64,000 bases of DNA from Thalassotalea agarivorans (lineage in GTDB: Bacteria; Pseudomonadota; Gammaproteobacteria; Enterobacterales; Alteromonadaceae): NCBI RefSeq assembly GCF_030295955.1, contig NZ_AP027363.1, forward strand, positions 682,001-746,000, read 5' to 3'. Shown here piece after piece: positions 37,824 through 46,063 of this stretch (position 1 is the stretch's first letter; each line of letters opens with the position of its first letter). The notes below the pieces were generated by a model. It did no database searches and was not told where the DNA came from. It saw nothing but the letters and a program-made list of their open reading frames with translations. Made by a program: the position numbers and the translations under genes.

Positions 37824-38747
37824 TTACGGGGTATAACCGTCAGCAACGCCCTTTGTAGTAATGCTCACGGCATCATGGGCATGCAAGGATTCGTAATGGT
37901 TAATACGAACCCAAAAATCTTCAACTGACTTCTGTTGATTCAAACTATGCTGAATTTTTCTAGCGGCATCTTCACAGAACATTAAGTTTTGTCCGTTGAG
38001 ACGCGCGAACTCTTGCTCATCTTCACGTTTTACTGCCGCTTGCACAGGAGTTTGTAAAGTATTTTCCAGTAAGTCGATTAGTTGTACGATTGGAAAATGC
38101 GCTAAGTCGCTTGGTAACTTAACCTTTACTTGCGCCACAGAGCGTTGGCTATGCGGGGTTGCATTAATACCATCGGTCGTGCCTAACCAGGCTAATACAT
38201 CGTCTTTACTTATCTGTTCATCACTAAATTGTTCTGTAAAAGCATTTTGAATTAATTGACGTGCCAAAGCAGCTGAACACGGGCAAGTTGACGAGTAAGT
38301 GACGTCAATAGCAAGTTCAACACTCAAATTACCTTGCATAATCTGACCAACGACAGTGATAGGATAGGCTTTCCATCCTTCTTTACCGCTGATAAGTGAT
38401 TTACGGCGTAAATGGTAATCAAAGGTAATAGCTACCTTAGCGCTGTCGCTCAAGTCACTGTGGCTCGAAATAAACGCATTTAATACATGTTGAAGCGCTG
38501 CTGGGCACAGGATTTGTTCACCAGACATTTCATCAAGTGCCAAGTACAAGCGAGACATATGAATCCCTTTTGCTTGTGGCGGCAATAGATTAACAAAAGC
38601 GTCTATAGAGGTGGTAACTACTTGAGGTTGTTGGCCTTCACTGCTCACTTGCAGTGGCATTTCGATATTGCTCATTCCGACCCAGTCTAATGTACCTTCT
38701 GATAAGGCTTGGCTATGGTTGGCAATATCTGGCATGGATGATGACAT
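37824..38747 (-). CDS. folE2: GTP cyclohydrolase I, type IB
   Basis: 307 residues, FolE2 (COG1469) family. It converts GTP to dihydroneopterin triphosphate for folate and queuosine-type products; unlike FolE it does not strictly require zinc. The active-site Cys is in [13 protein letters not shown]. The start of the domain has [15 protein letters not shown], and [14 protein letters not shown] is a further family block. The gene stands alone, with a terminator after it and a 16-base palindrome 28 bases upstream of its start. Dihydroneopterin aldolase (folB) is at the far end of the window. Confidence 0.92.
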   Translation of the reverse strand: MSSSMPDIANHSQALSEGTLDWVGMSNIEMPLQVSSEGQQPQVVTTSIDAFVNLLPPQAKGIHMSRLYLALDEMSGEQILCPAALQHVLNAFISSHSDLSDSAKVAITFDYHLRRKSLISGKEGWKAYPITVVGQIMQGNLSVELAIDVTYSSTCPCSAALARQLIQNAFTEQFSDEQISKDDVLAWLGTTDGINATPHSQRSVAQVKVKLPSDLAHFPIVQLIDLLENTLQTPVQAAVKREDEQEFARLNGQNLMFCEDAARKIQHSLNQQKSVEDFWVRINHYESLHAHDAVSITTKGVADGYTP

Positions 38748-38774
38748 TTAATCTCCGCAATTTTAGCTATTTAA

Positions 38775-38790
38775 GAGTATCGGTATACTC
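38775..38790. promoter_or_regulatory. 16-base palindrome upstream of folE2
   Basis: GAGTAT (38775-38780) and ATACTC (38785-38790) flank CGGT, 28 bases ahead of the folE2 ATG. An imperfect AGTCGG/CCGACT dyad follows at 38794-38814. folE2 genes are Zur-controlled in some bacteria, but these arms do not look like a Zur box. The rest of the 370 bases up to hptA holds no other recognisable feature. Confidence 0.4.
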
Positions 38791-39117
38791 GGTAGTCGGG
38801 TGTTGCAACCGACTCCATTTACTTTCTAGTACCAAGCAAAATACTTGATAAAAACAGTCGGCTATTTTGACTTGTTTCTACGTTAAAAGCAACGAAATAG
38901 CTCACTTAGATTGTAATAAAATTAATCACTTCGCACTATTTTATAGCCTTTTAGGGCTGCTCAAATACACTACCGATTAGAAGATTAACGCCATATAAAT
39001 TTAAAATTCTTGCACAAGAATATGAATAAGCTGATTGATCTCGGTTGCTTTTCGTAGTTTATTTAACGAATATGGGGAAGAGGATAAAACGGTCTCTTGG
39101 AGTTGTTAGGGAATATT

Positions 39118-39462
39118 ATGGAAAAACTTCACTTAGATGAAGCCCTACTAGAGGGTTACTTAAGTCGTTTGGGTAAGGATACAGTCGTGAAAATGCTTGA
39201 TTTGTACCTAAATCAAGTAGAGCAGTATTTATCGGATATCACCAAAGCCGCTACTTCAAGTGATAATTCAGACTGGACAAATGCTTGTCATAAGATGAAA
39301 GGGGCAGCGGGTAGTGTAGGGCTGTTGAAAGTTTATCAGTTGTCAGCCGATTGCGAGAAAAGCGCGTTATCTGCAACGCAAAAAGCGCAACTGGTTGAAA
39401 AAATGGCGGAAGAAAACAATCAAGCCATCGCTTTTTTCAAACAATGGCTTGAGTCGGTATAA
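39118..39462 (+). CDS. HptA-like histidine phosphotransfer protein
   Basis: 114 residues from the ATG at 39118, which has AGGG seven bases upstream. It is a single Hpt four-helix domain with the phospho-accepting His58 in ACHKMKGAAGSVGL. It should carry phosphate between a hybrid sensor kinase and a response regulator. In Shewanella a free Hpt protein (HptA) does the job of the missing ArcB Hpt domain for ArcA. Here the gene is convergent with arcA, ending one base from the arcA stop, which makes the same partnership likely. Confidence 0.8.
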   Translation: MEKLHLDEALLEGYLSRLGKDTVVKMLDLYLNQVEQYLSDITKAATSSDNSDWTNACHKMKGAAGSVGLLKVYQLSADCEKSALSATQKAQLVEKMAEENNQAIAFFKQWLESV

Positions 39463-39463
39463 A

Positions 39464-40171
39464 CTACTCTGCGTCTAACGAACCAATAAAACGATAGCCT
39501 TCACCGTGAATTGTGTTGATAAATTCAGGGGCACCATCAATTGATTCAAAATGCTTACGTAAACGGCGAATAGTTACGTCTACTGTACGATCGTTTTCAC
39601 GAAGGTCACGGCCTGTCATTTCTTTAATCAGTTGCTGACGAGTAACGATTTGACCAGCGTTGTTTATTAACAATCTTAACGCACGGTACTCGCCTCTTGG
39701 AATCGCAAAAATGTTGCCTTCAGGCGATGTCATTTGGCGAGAGTTTCCATCTAAAACCCAGCCATCGAAACTAATGATAGCTGCTTCTGATTCTGTTTTA
39801 GTTTGGTTGATACGATTAAGAATATTGCGCGCACGAATGGTTAACTCACGAGGGTTAAATGGTTTCGTAAGGTAATCATCAGCGCCAATTTCAAGACCTA
39901 AAATTTTGTCGATATCGCTGTCGCGACCAGTCAAAAAGATAAGACCTGCATTATTACTAGCAGTTAACTCACGCGCAAGTAACAATCCATTTTTACCAGG
40001 TAAGTTAATATCCATGATGACCAATTGAATATTATTATTTTGTAATTGTTGGTCCATCTGCTCGCCATTGGCGGCTTCTAACACATTGTAACCTTCTGCT
40101 TCGAACAGATTCTTAAGGTTAAAGCGTGTTACATCTTCATCTTCAACAATTAAAATATTAATTTTTTGCAT
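39464..40171 (-). CDS. arcA: ArcA, aerobic respiration control response regulator
   Basis: 235 residues. The receiver domain has the acidic pocket VEDED and phospho-acceptor Asp54 in [16 protein letters not shown], nearly identical to E. coli ArcA around this site. The C-terminal OmpR-type winged helix includes [17 protein letters not shown] and [10 protein letters not shown]. ArcA represses aerobic respiratory genes under low oxygen. No ArcB-type kinase gene is in the window. The 276-base region upstream, up to rsmC, contains only AT-rich promoter-like sequence. Confidence 0.93.
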   Translation of the reverse strand: MQKINILIVEDEDVTRFNLKNLFEAEGYNVLEAANGEQMDQQLQNNNIQLVIMDINLPGKNGLLLARELTASNNAGLIFLTGRDSDIDKILGLEIGADDYLTKPFNPRELTIRARNILNRINQTKTESEAAIISFDGWVLDGNSRQMTSPEGNIFAIPRGEYRALRLLINNAGQIVTRQQLIKEMTGRDLRENDRTVDVTIRRLRKHFESIDGAPEFINTIHGEGYRFIGSLDAE

Positions 40172-40447
40172 GTTTAACTCGTTTACTACTGCCTAACGGG
40201 TGTCAAAAATAAGTTAATAGAGCAAGGATTTATGTTAAAAAAATATTGCCCTAAAAAAGTTAGTGGGCTATCAAAACATAATTTCGAATAGACTGCAAAT
40301 AGCAGAACAATCAACTGCCTACGAGCAGTTTTTCGCTAAGAATATGAAATGTTAGCGTTTTTCGAAAAAGTTTCGTAGCAAGTGGTGTTAGTATAATAAA
40401 AATATTTTTAACTAACTGTTATAAACTTGTATATAGATACGTCATTT

Positions 40448-41491
40448 TTATCTATTTGTACAAAAATAGATACTAAAACCTTGTGCTTGATCAAGAATGT
40501 CGACGTCACCAAAATGTTGCTTGAGTATGGGCGGATATTTTAAAAAGCTATTGGCGACAATTGTCATCGTTCCTTGCTTATTTAGACATTTTTTAGCGCC
40601 ATGCAAGAATTGCTCAGTTGCCTGATAATGAGTTTTTATGCCCTGATGAAAAGGAGGGTTTGATACAATATGCTCATATCGCTCTTTGACATTACCTAAA
40701 CTATTGGAGGCGAAACATCGACCTAGTACACCATTATTAGTCATTGTTTTTTCTGCGCTTGCAAGAGCTAATGCGCTAACATCGAGAAGTTCTACTTGTG
40801 TCGCTGGATATTTTAAAGCGATGTAACTTGCAATAACGCCCGCACCACAACCGAAATCCAATGTTTTACCAGCCATTTTCACAGGTAAGTTTTCAAGTAA
40901 CAATGCGGTGCCTTTGTCCAAGTTCTGTTGACTAAACACCCCTGGCAGAGCCGATACTACAAGTGACACATCATTTAATGTAATACGGTATTGTTCAAAC
41001 CATTCGTTGATATCAAAGCTTGGCAATTGCGGCTGAAATTTGCCATAGAACATCATGCAGTGTCTAGCCGCGTCTATTTTATTGCACATCGATAGCAACG
41101 CATTTGTTAGCTTAGGGGCTGAGGCTACGCCACCTTTTTTCTCACCCACTATGATAATTTCCGCTTCTTCTTCAATGTAGTTGGCTAAAGAAGACAATGT
41201 ATAAGTAAATTCGCGTTTACTTTTTGGAAAGGCGATAACGATTAAATCGTGTTTTACATCAGCATTGCCTGTATACGCGGCGGCGAAACTTGCATGGCTA
41301 ATCTTGTTTTGCTTTTGATAGCTTTGATACAAATCGAAGCGTGTCGAATGGCAATGAATACTTGCTTCTGGAAAGTGCTCATTAAATGCAGAGAAGAACC
41401 CATCACACTCGATATCAATAAAGAGAGGCGTTTTACTTTCTAAGTAATCAATATTTCGCAACAGGACTTGATTAGTATTTGCAATGCTCAT
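40448..41491 (-). CDS. rsmC: 16S rRNA (guanine1207-N2)-methyltransferase
   Basis: 347 residues with the tandem methyltransferase-like domains of RsmC. The C-terminal active domain has the SAM motif LDFGCGAGVIASYIA and the catalytic VSNPPFHQG; TMTIVANSFLKYPPIL follows. The N-terminal half is a degenerate duplicate used for substrate binding. It methylates G1207 of 16S rRNA in the small subunit. It lies beside the M14-type hydrolase gene on the other strand. Confidence 0.93.
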   Translation of the reverse strand: MSIANTNQVLLRNIDYLESKTPLFIDIECDGFFSAFNEHFPEASIHCHSTRFDLYQSYQKQNKISHASFAAAYTGNADVKHDLIVIAFPKSKREFTYTLSSLANYIEEEAEIIIVGEKKGGVASAPKLTNALLSMCNKIDAARHCMMFYGKFQPQLPSFDINEWFEQYRITLNDVSLVVSALPGVFSQQNLDKGTALLLENLPVKMAGKTLDFGCGAGVIASYIALKYPATQVELLDVSALALASAEKTMTNNGVLGRCFASNSLGNVKERYEHIVSNPPFHQGIKTHYQATEQFLHGAKKCLNKQGTMTIVANSFLKYPPILKQHFGDVDILDQAQGFSIYFCTNR

Positions 41492-41627
41492 AGGTGCGTC
41501 ATTGTGTTCGTTTCGGCTATTTTACCTTGTTCTTTCTTGCTCTGACCATATTTTTTTATAAAGGATGAATTATGCCATCGGCTTGGCTACAATGCCCTTT
41601 TAATTGCTTGTTTTTTAGGGAAATGGT

Positions 41628-42740
41628 GTGAGCTTTAGCAAAGAAGTGATTCACATGGGGGAGCTTGCCAGTGGTGCGGCGCTTACCGTGCCTGTTTATA
41701 GAATAAAGGGAAATGGTACTGGCCCTAATGTCTACATACAGGCGAATATGCATGGCGCAGAGGTGCAAGGAAATGCTGTTATTTTTCAGTTGCTTGAGCT
41801 CCTTAGGGACACACAACTAAAGGGTGATATAACACTCGTTCCTTATGCAAACCCAGTAGGTTGTAACCATAAAAATGGCGAGTACACGCTTGGCAGGTTT
41901 GATCCCATTACTGGCGTTAATTGGAATCGTATGTACCATTTTGACGATTCTTATATCGAACAGTTTGCGCAACAAAACCATGCAACTGATGTTGAAAAAA
42001 TTAAACACCAATTTCAACAACGTATGTTACAGGCAATTGAGCAAAAGTTAGAGCACAATCAGTTTGGCTTAACTACGGGTCAACGCATTGCCTATCAATT
42101 GCAATATATGGCGCATCAAGCAGACATTGTATTAGATCTCCACACAGGTCCCATTTCAAGTAAGCACCTTTATTGCCCTGAATATGCGGTTGAAAGTGCA
42201 AAATATTTTGATATTCCACATACCATTTTGATTCCCAATAGTTTTGCCGGCGCCATGGATGAAGCAACTTTTTGTCCTTGGTGGACGCTAACTGATGCCT
42301 TTGCAGCACAGGGTAGGGCGGTTAACTTTGAAAAGGAAAGTTTTACTGTTGAACTAGGTTCTCAAGAACTGATCGATTTAGAAGTGGCTAAAGAAGATGC
42401 AAAAAGCATTCTTAGCTACTTACGCTATAAATCAGTACTGACTGATGAGCAGTATCAGCCAAGCAACATGACACGTTATGCCTGTTGGTTAAAAGACTAC
42501 AAAGCGTTTTATTCGCCAATGGGTGGCATGGTGGATTATTTAGCTGAGTTTGGCCAACCTTTGCCACCTGGCGAACCGTTAGCAAGAATTCTTAGAATGG
42601 ATAATTATGGCGATGGCGATCCGTTGCACTATTTGACGTTAGACAAAACAGTGATCCCTATTTTACATTTCGCATCAGCTAGTGTTAACCAAGGAACTGA
42701 ATTGTATAAGGTATTTACTGAGTACTTCGAATTACAATAA
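41628..42740 (+). CDS. Succinylglutamate desuccinylase/aspartoacylase family protein
   Basis: 370 residues from a GTG start with AGGGA upstream. Zinc-dependent carboxypeptidase-like fold of the AstE/aspartoacylase family (M14-related). Zinc ligands are His and Glu in QANMHGAEVQGN and His in VLDLHTGPIS; the catalytic Glu is probably in TVELGSQE. The substrate is presumably an N-acyl amino acid or a small peptide-like amide, not determinable from sequence. No arginine-catabolism genes are adjacent. It is convergent with nothing and precedes the M16 pair by 87 bases. Confidence 0.83.
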   Translation: MSFSKEVIHMGELASGAALTVPVYRIKGNGTGPNVYIQANMHGAEVQGNAVIFQLLELLRDTQLKGDITLVPYANPVGCNHKNGEYTLGRFDPITGVNWNRMYHFDDSYIEQFAQQNHATDVEKIKHQFQQRMLQAIEQKLEHNQFGLTTGQRIAYQLQYMAHQADIVLDLHTGPISSKHLYCPEYAVESAKYFDIPHTILIPNSFAGAMDEATFCPWWTLTDAFAAQGRAVNFEKESFTVELGSQELIDLEVAKEDAKSILSYLRYKSVLTDEQYQPSNMTRYACWLKDYKAFYSPMGGMVDYLAEFGQPLPPGEPLARILRMDNYGDGDPLHYLTLDKTVIPILHFASASVNQGTELYKVFTEYFELQ

Positions 42741-42827
42741 TTTGACCTGACAGTCGTATAATTTGTTGTCGCTCAGCGCTAATGTTTATATAGTGCTATA
42801 TACCTAGTCTTAAGGGCATCAAATCGT

Positions 42828-44282
42828 TTGAGACAAATTAAGCGGTTAACCTTAGTATTTATCATCTGCATTTTTCAGGGCTGCTCTGAACCTGAGGATG
42901 TTGCGCGCGAGCAGTCGCCGTCTGAGCAAGCACCTACACAAGACCTGATCGATTTAATCACACGAGAAACAGCGCTAAAAGCACAAGCCGACCATTTTAT
43001 TCCAGTAGAGCATTATCAACTGGACAATGGGATGAAGGTTGTTTTGTCCAAGGATCCAAGAGCGTCTGTGGCATCGTTGTCATTCTATTATGGCGTGGGT
43101 TATCGCAATGAATCCATTGCCCAAACAGGTGTTTCTTCTTTGGTTCAATCCATAATGATGGATGCAAAGCTCGGCGATGAACAGGTGACGATTGCTGCGT
43201 TAGCTCAACAATTAGGTGCAAAAGTCAATGCGTCTGTGCGTGAAGATTTTAGCGCTTACTATGCACAAATGCCGGGTTACAAGATTGAGCCTTTCATTTG
43301 GGCACACGCGAAACAACTTAGTCATCTCTATAGCCAAGACTATAACTTGCTGACTCAGAAACTCGCGCTAAAAAAGCAACGTCAATATCATCAGATGAAT
43401 CCTTTATATGGCTTTCCTTGGCACTATTTAAAAATGCTCGCATATAGAGATGCGGAATCCAAGCGTAGTCTGTTTACGACACCTCAAGAAAAACTTGATA
43501 AGCCCTTGATAAACAAGTTTGTGTCAGAGCGCTATCAAATGAACAACGTAACTTTAGTTGTTACCGGTAACTTTGATCCAATTTGGGTAAAATCTTTAGT
43601 AAAAAGCTATTTCACTGATTTTAAGCGCGAAAAGTCTCTAGAAGAACTAGTAGAAACGCTAATTTCGCCAACGGTTGCATCTCAAACGAAAACGCTTCCC
43701 AGTATACCCAAAAACGCCTATGCCGTTGCATTTCATATGCCCCAAAAAGACAGTAAAGACTATTTAGCGATGTGGGTAGTGAGTCAATGGCTGCTTAGTA
43801 AAGAAGGCGACCTTGCAAAAGTGTTTATTGATAAATATCAGATCACCAATCAAATAGAGGGCGGTATTAATTTTCTTAGTGGTTTTCACTTTTTCAATCG
43901 AGATCCCGCTTTGCTCACATTTAGCTTTATTGCGGAGAAAGCAGTCTCTTCAGCGCAAGTAACCTCCTATTTTGATGAAGCATTGTCGCCTTTAATGCAG
44001 GGCGCTCTAACAAGTGACCTTTTGCGAGAAATGAAAGTTGCATGGCGAGTTGCCTACTATAAAAGGTTGGAGCAAGATGGAGGCTTGTATCGAGGTGAAT
44101 TGTTGGCGAGTCTACTTGCCATGGGTAAAGAGCCTAGAGTCATCAATGATATTGAAAGTCAGGTCAATGCACTAAACAGCGCCGATATCGCAAATGCGAT
44201 GCGTCAATATGTTGCAAACAATAAGAGAATCTCTTTAACCGTAACGCAGCAAAGTGATAATGGTGGCGAAAATGAAAACTAG
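42828..44282 (+). CDS. M16-peptidase-like lipoprotein, zinc motif missing
   Basis: 484 residues beginning at TTG. A lipoprotein signal ends at IFQGC (Cys near residue 19). The body has the two-domain M16/LuxS-like fold: HYQLDNGMKVVLSKD at the start, RYQMNNVTLVVTGNFD in the middle. At the place where active M16 enzymes carry HxxEH, this protein has TGVSSLVQSIM, so zinc binding and catalysis are unlikely. It would be a periplasm-facing scaffold or chaperone-like partner. It overlaps the next M16-like gene by 11 bases; inactive/active M16 pairs are common, but here the second is also inactive. Confidence 0.83.
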   Translation: MRQIKRLTLVFIICIFQGCSEPEDVAREQSPSEQAPTQDLIDLITRETALKAQADHFIPVEHYQLDNGMKVVLSKDPRASVASLSFYYGVGYRNESIAQTGVSSLVQSIMMDAKLGDEQVTIAALAQQLGAKVNASVREDFSAYYAQMPGYKIEPFIWAHAKQLSHLYSQDYNLLTQKLALKKQRQYHQMNPLYGFPWHYLKMLAYRDAESKRSLFTTPQEKLDKPLINKFVSERYQMNNVTLVVTGNFDPIWVKSLVKSYFTDFKREKSLEELVETLISPTVASQTKTLPSIPKNAYAVAFHMPQKDSKDYLAMWVVSQWLLSKEGDLAKVFIDKYQITNQIEGGINFLSGFHFFNRDPALLTFSFIAEKAVSSAQVTSYFDEALSPLMQGALTSDLLREMKVAWRVAYYKRLEQDGGLYRGELLASLLAMGKEPRVINDIESQVNALNSADIANAMRQYVANNKRISLTVTQQSDNGGENEN

Positions 44283-45633
44283 TTTGCTCGTACTCACTTT
44301 CCTCATCCAAATCTGTATTTCATGTTTTGCTAATACAAAAGAGCAAGCGCCACTGGGGTTAAAGCCGCAAGATTTTAGATTACCTCCGATTCGCTCTTTA
44401 ACATTAGCAAATGGATTAAAAGTGAGTTTTATTCAGTGGGGGCGAACACCGCTGGCAAAAGTGGCGCTAGTGTCAAATACTGGGCAGGCTTTCTGGCAAC
44501 AAAACCCTGCAGTGCCGCTTGTTGCCTATTACTTAATGGCAAACCATAGTTTAAGCAAAATTGATAAACAAAAGTTAGCAAATTATGGCGGACAACTATC
44601 GTTTCAGGTAGGTATTGAACAAAGCGCTATTACTATTGAAGTGGTTACAGAGTATTCGGCTGAAACTGTACGTTTGCTGGCGAAATCTATGCTAAGCAGT
44701 CAGTTTTCTCAAGCCCATCTTACTGAGGCGAAAGACGCGCTAGCAAAGCAGTTGCTTTCAAAAAATGCGATTAATGCTGAGCGATTACAAAAAATTGCCT
44801 TTCAAAATGTGTTTCTGAATCATCCTTTACAACTCGCTATGTTGACCAAAGAGAGTATTCGAAACGTTAATTTGGCCCAGGTACAAAACTTTATTTCACA
44901 AGCTATAGAGCCTAACAGCAGTCATTTGTATGTTGCCGGGGTGCTTGAGCAGGATGAAATTGCCGGTTCCATTCAATCGGCATTTGGACGATGGAAGTTT
45001 GGTCAATCAACTAAGTTACCAGAGCTGAACCTAGCCAAAAAACCTAATATATCGATTTATAAAGACGACACCATGAACAACGTTATTGTATCGGTAGCGC
45101 TAGCCGCTCCTCCTCTAAGTAGCGAAGGTGCAATAACATTGTCCATTTTAAAGCAGTGGGTAGATCAACATTTACGCCAACAGCTTAGCGATGTTGCTTT
45201 GGTAGATGATTTTCATAGTCAATTGTACTTCACCACGATGCAAACTGTCTGGGTAATGAGTGTTAAGACGCACCCAGAGCAGGGAGCAGGAGCCCTTTCT
45301 CGTATAGTGAAAGGGCTGGCTTTTATCAGAGAAACAACACCCTCTCCTAGCACACTAACTCGTGCTCATGCGAATGCAAGCAGTGCTTTTTTGTTCAAAC
45401 TCCAAGATAGAGAAGATGTTATACGCGCGATATCATTGATGCACTTGCACCAATTGCCGGTGAAATTTCTTGCTCAATACGTTTATCGCATGTCGCAAGT
45501 TAAAGGCAAATCGGTGAAAGCTTTAAGCCAGTTAATACTGGCAGATCAAAAACTCCATGTTATTGTTATTGGTAACACGCAAGTTGTAATTCCCGCATTA
45601 AAACAATTACCTGAGCTTAAGCAATATTGGTAA
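44272..45633 (+). CDS. Second M16-peptidase-like protein, zinc motif missing
   Basis: 453 residues from the ATG at 44272, overlapping the first gene by 11 bases. A signal peptide (about residues 1-21, ending in SCFANT) exports it. The M16 fold is recognised by RSLTLANGLKVSFIQWG and SSHLYVAGVLEQDE. Where HxxEH should be it reads AVPLVAYYLMAN, so it too lacks the zinc ligands. The two proteins probably form a complex in the periplasm. A promoter-like region with a perfect 17-base palindrome begins right after its stop, ahead of a zinc-type TonB receptor. Confidence 0.82.
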   Translation: MKTSLLVLTFLIQICISCFANTKEQAPLGLKPQDFRLPPIRSLTLANGLKVSFIQWGRTPLAKVALVSNTGQAFWQQNPAVPLVAYYLMANHSLSKIDKQKLANYGGQLSFQVGIEQSAITIEVVTEYSAETVRLLAKSMLSSQFSQAHLTEAKDALAKQLLSKNAINAERLQKIAFQNVFLNHPLQLAMLTKESIRNVNLAQVQNFISQAIEPNSSHLYVAGVLEQDEIAGSIQSAFGRWKFGQSTKLPELNLAKKPNISIYKDDTMNNVIVSVALAAPPLSSEGAITLSILKQWVDQHLRQQLSDVALVDDFHSQLYFTTMQTVWVMSVKTHPEQGAGALSRIVKGLAFIRETTPSPSTLTRAHANASSAFLFKLQDREDVIRAISLMHLHQLPVKFLAQYVYRMSQVKGKSVKALSQLILADQKLHVIVIGNTQVVIPALKQLPELKQYW

Positions 45634-45636
45634 ATT

Positions 45637-45674
45637 TTGTTGGAAACTGTTTCCAATTGTTATACTATCACGTC
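45637..45674 (+). promoter_or_regulatory. Promoter with a 17-base palindrome and a Zur-like box
   Basis: A possible -35 (TTGTTG, 45637-45642) and -10 (TATACT, 45661-45666) are 18 bases apart. Between them is the perfect palindrome TTGGAAACTGTTTCCAA (45640-45656). Overlapping the -10 is ATTGTTATACTATCACGT, which keeps the TGTTATA-N-TAT core of Zur boxes with weaker agreement in the right arm. The site precedes the small CxxC protein and the His-rich TonB receptor, so zinc control is plausible. If the -10 is right, the leader is very short. Confidence 0.5.
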
Positions 45675-45977
45675 ATGAAAAAGCGTGGCCTTTATTGTTC
45701 AATTAAAAAACAACAAGCATTAAGTTTATTTTTGCTTGTCGCTACGCTATTGCTTTTCATTTCGCATAGCAGTCACGCTGAGCCTTTCGAGCAATCACAA
45801 GTTCCACATCATTGTTATGTGTGTAAGCAAATTTTAGACGATAAGCACGTTAATCTGAACGTTGCCCCTGTTGCCGCGCTTATACAGTATGACAACTTTG
45901 TTACACTATCTCAGTCTGTTGATGTTGGCGTTGATTATTTATACGCCCCTGTGCGTGCGCCTCCTCACTCTCTTTAA
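45675..45977 (+). CDS. Small exported protein with a CxxC motif, ahead of the zinc-type receptor
   Basis: 100 residues from the ATG at 45675. The earlier in-frame start at 45627 would lie inside the previous gene and lacks a signal peptide in the right place. A signal peptide runs to about residue 35 (SHSSHAEP). The mature part has HHCYVCKQILDDKH, a His/Cys cluster able to bind a metal, and an Asp/Val-rich tail ending in PVRAPPHSL. I do not recognise the family with certainty; it resembles small periplasmic proteins placed beside metal receptors. It shares the Zur-like promoter and lies 86 bases ahead of the receptor. Confidence 0.62.
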   Translation: MKKRGLYCSIKKQQALSLFLLVATLLLFISHSSHAEPFEQSQVPHHCYVCKQILDDKHVNLNVAPVAALIQYDNFVTLSQSVDVGVDYLYAPVRAPPHSL

Positions 45978-46063
45978 TTCTTTCACAATAATCCAATTAT
46001 TAAGTTTCATGCAGTGCCACGATGATGGCGAACTGTTGTTATATATTTTTAAAAGAGTAGAAA

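Noticed and set aside
40449-40472. A 9-base inverted repeat at the end of rsmC considered as terminator
   Set aside because: No T-run follows it on the minus strand, and it overlaps the stop codon; it is AT-rich and may be chance.
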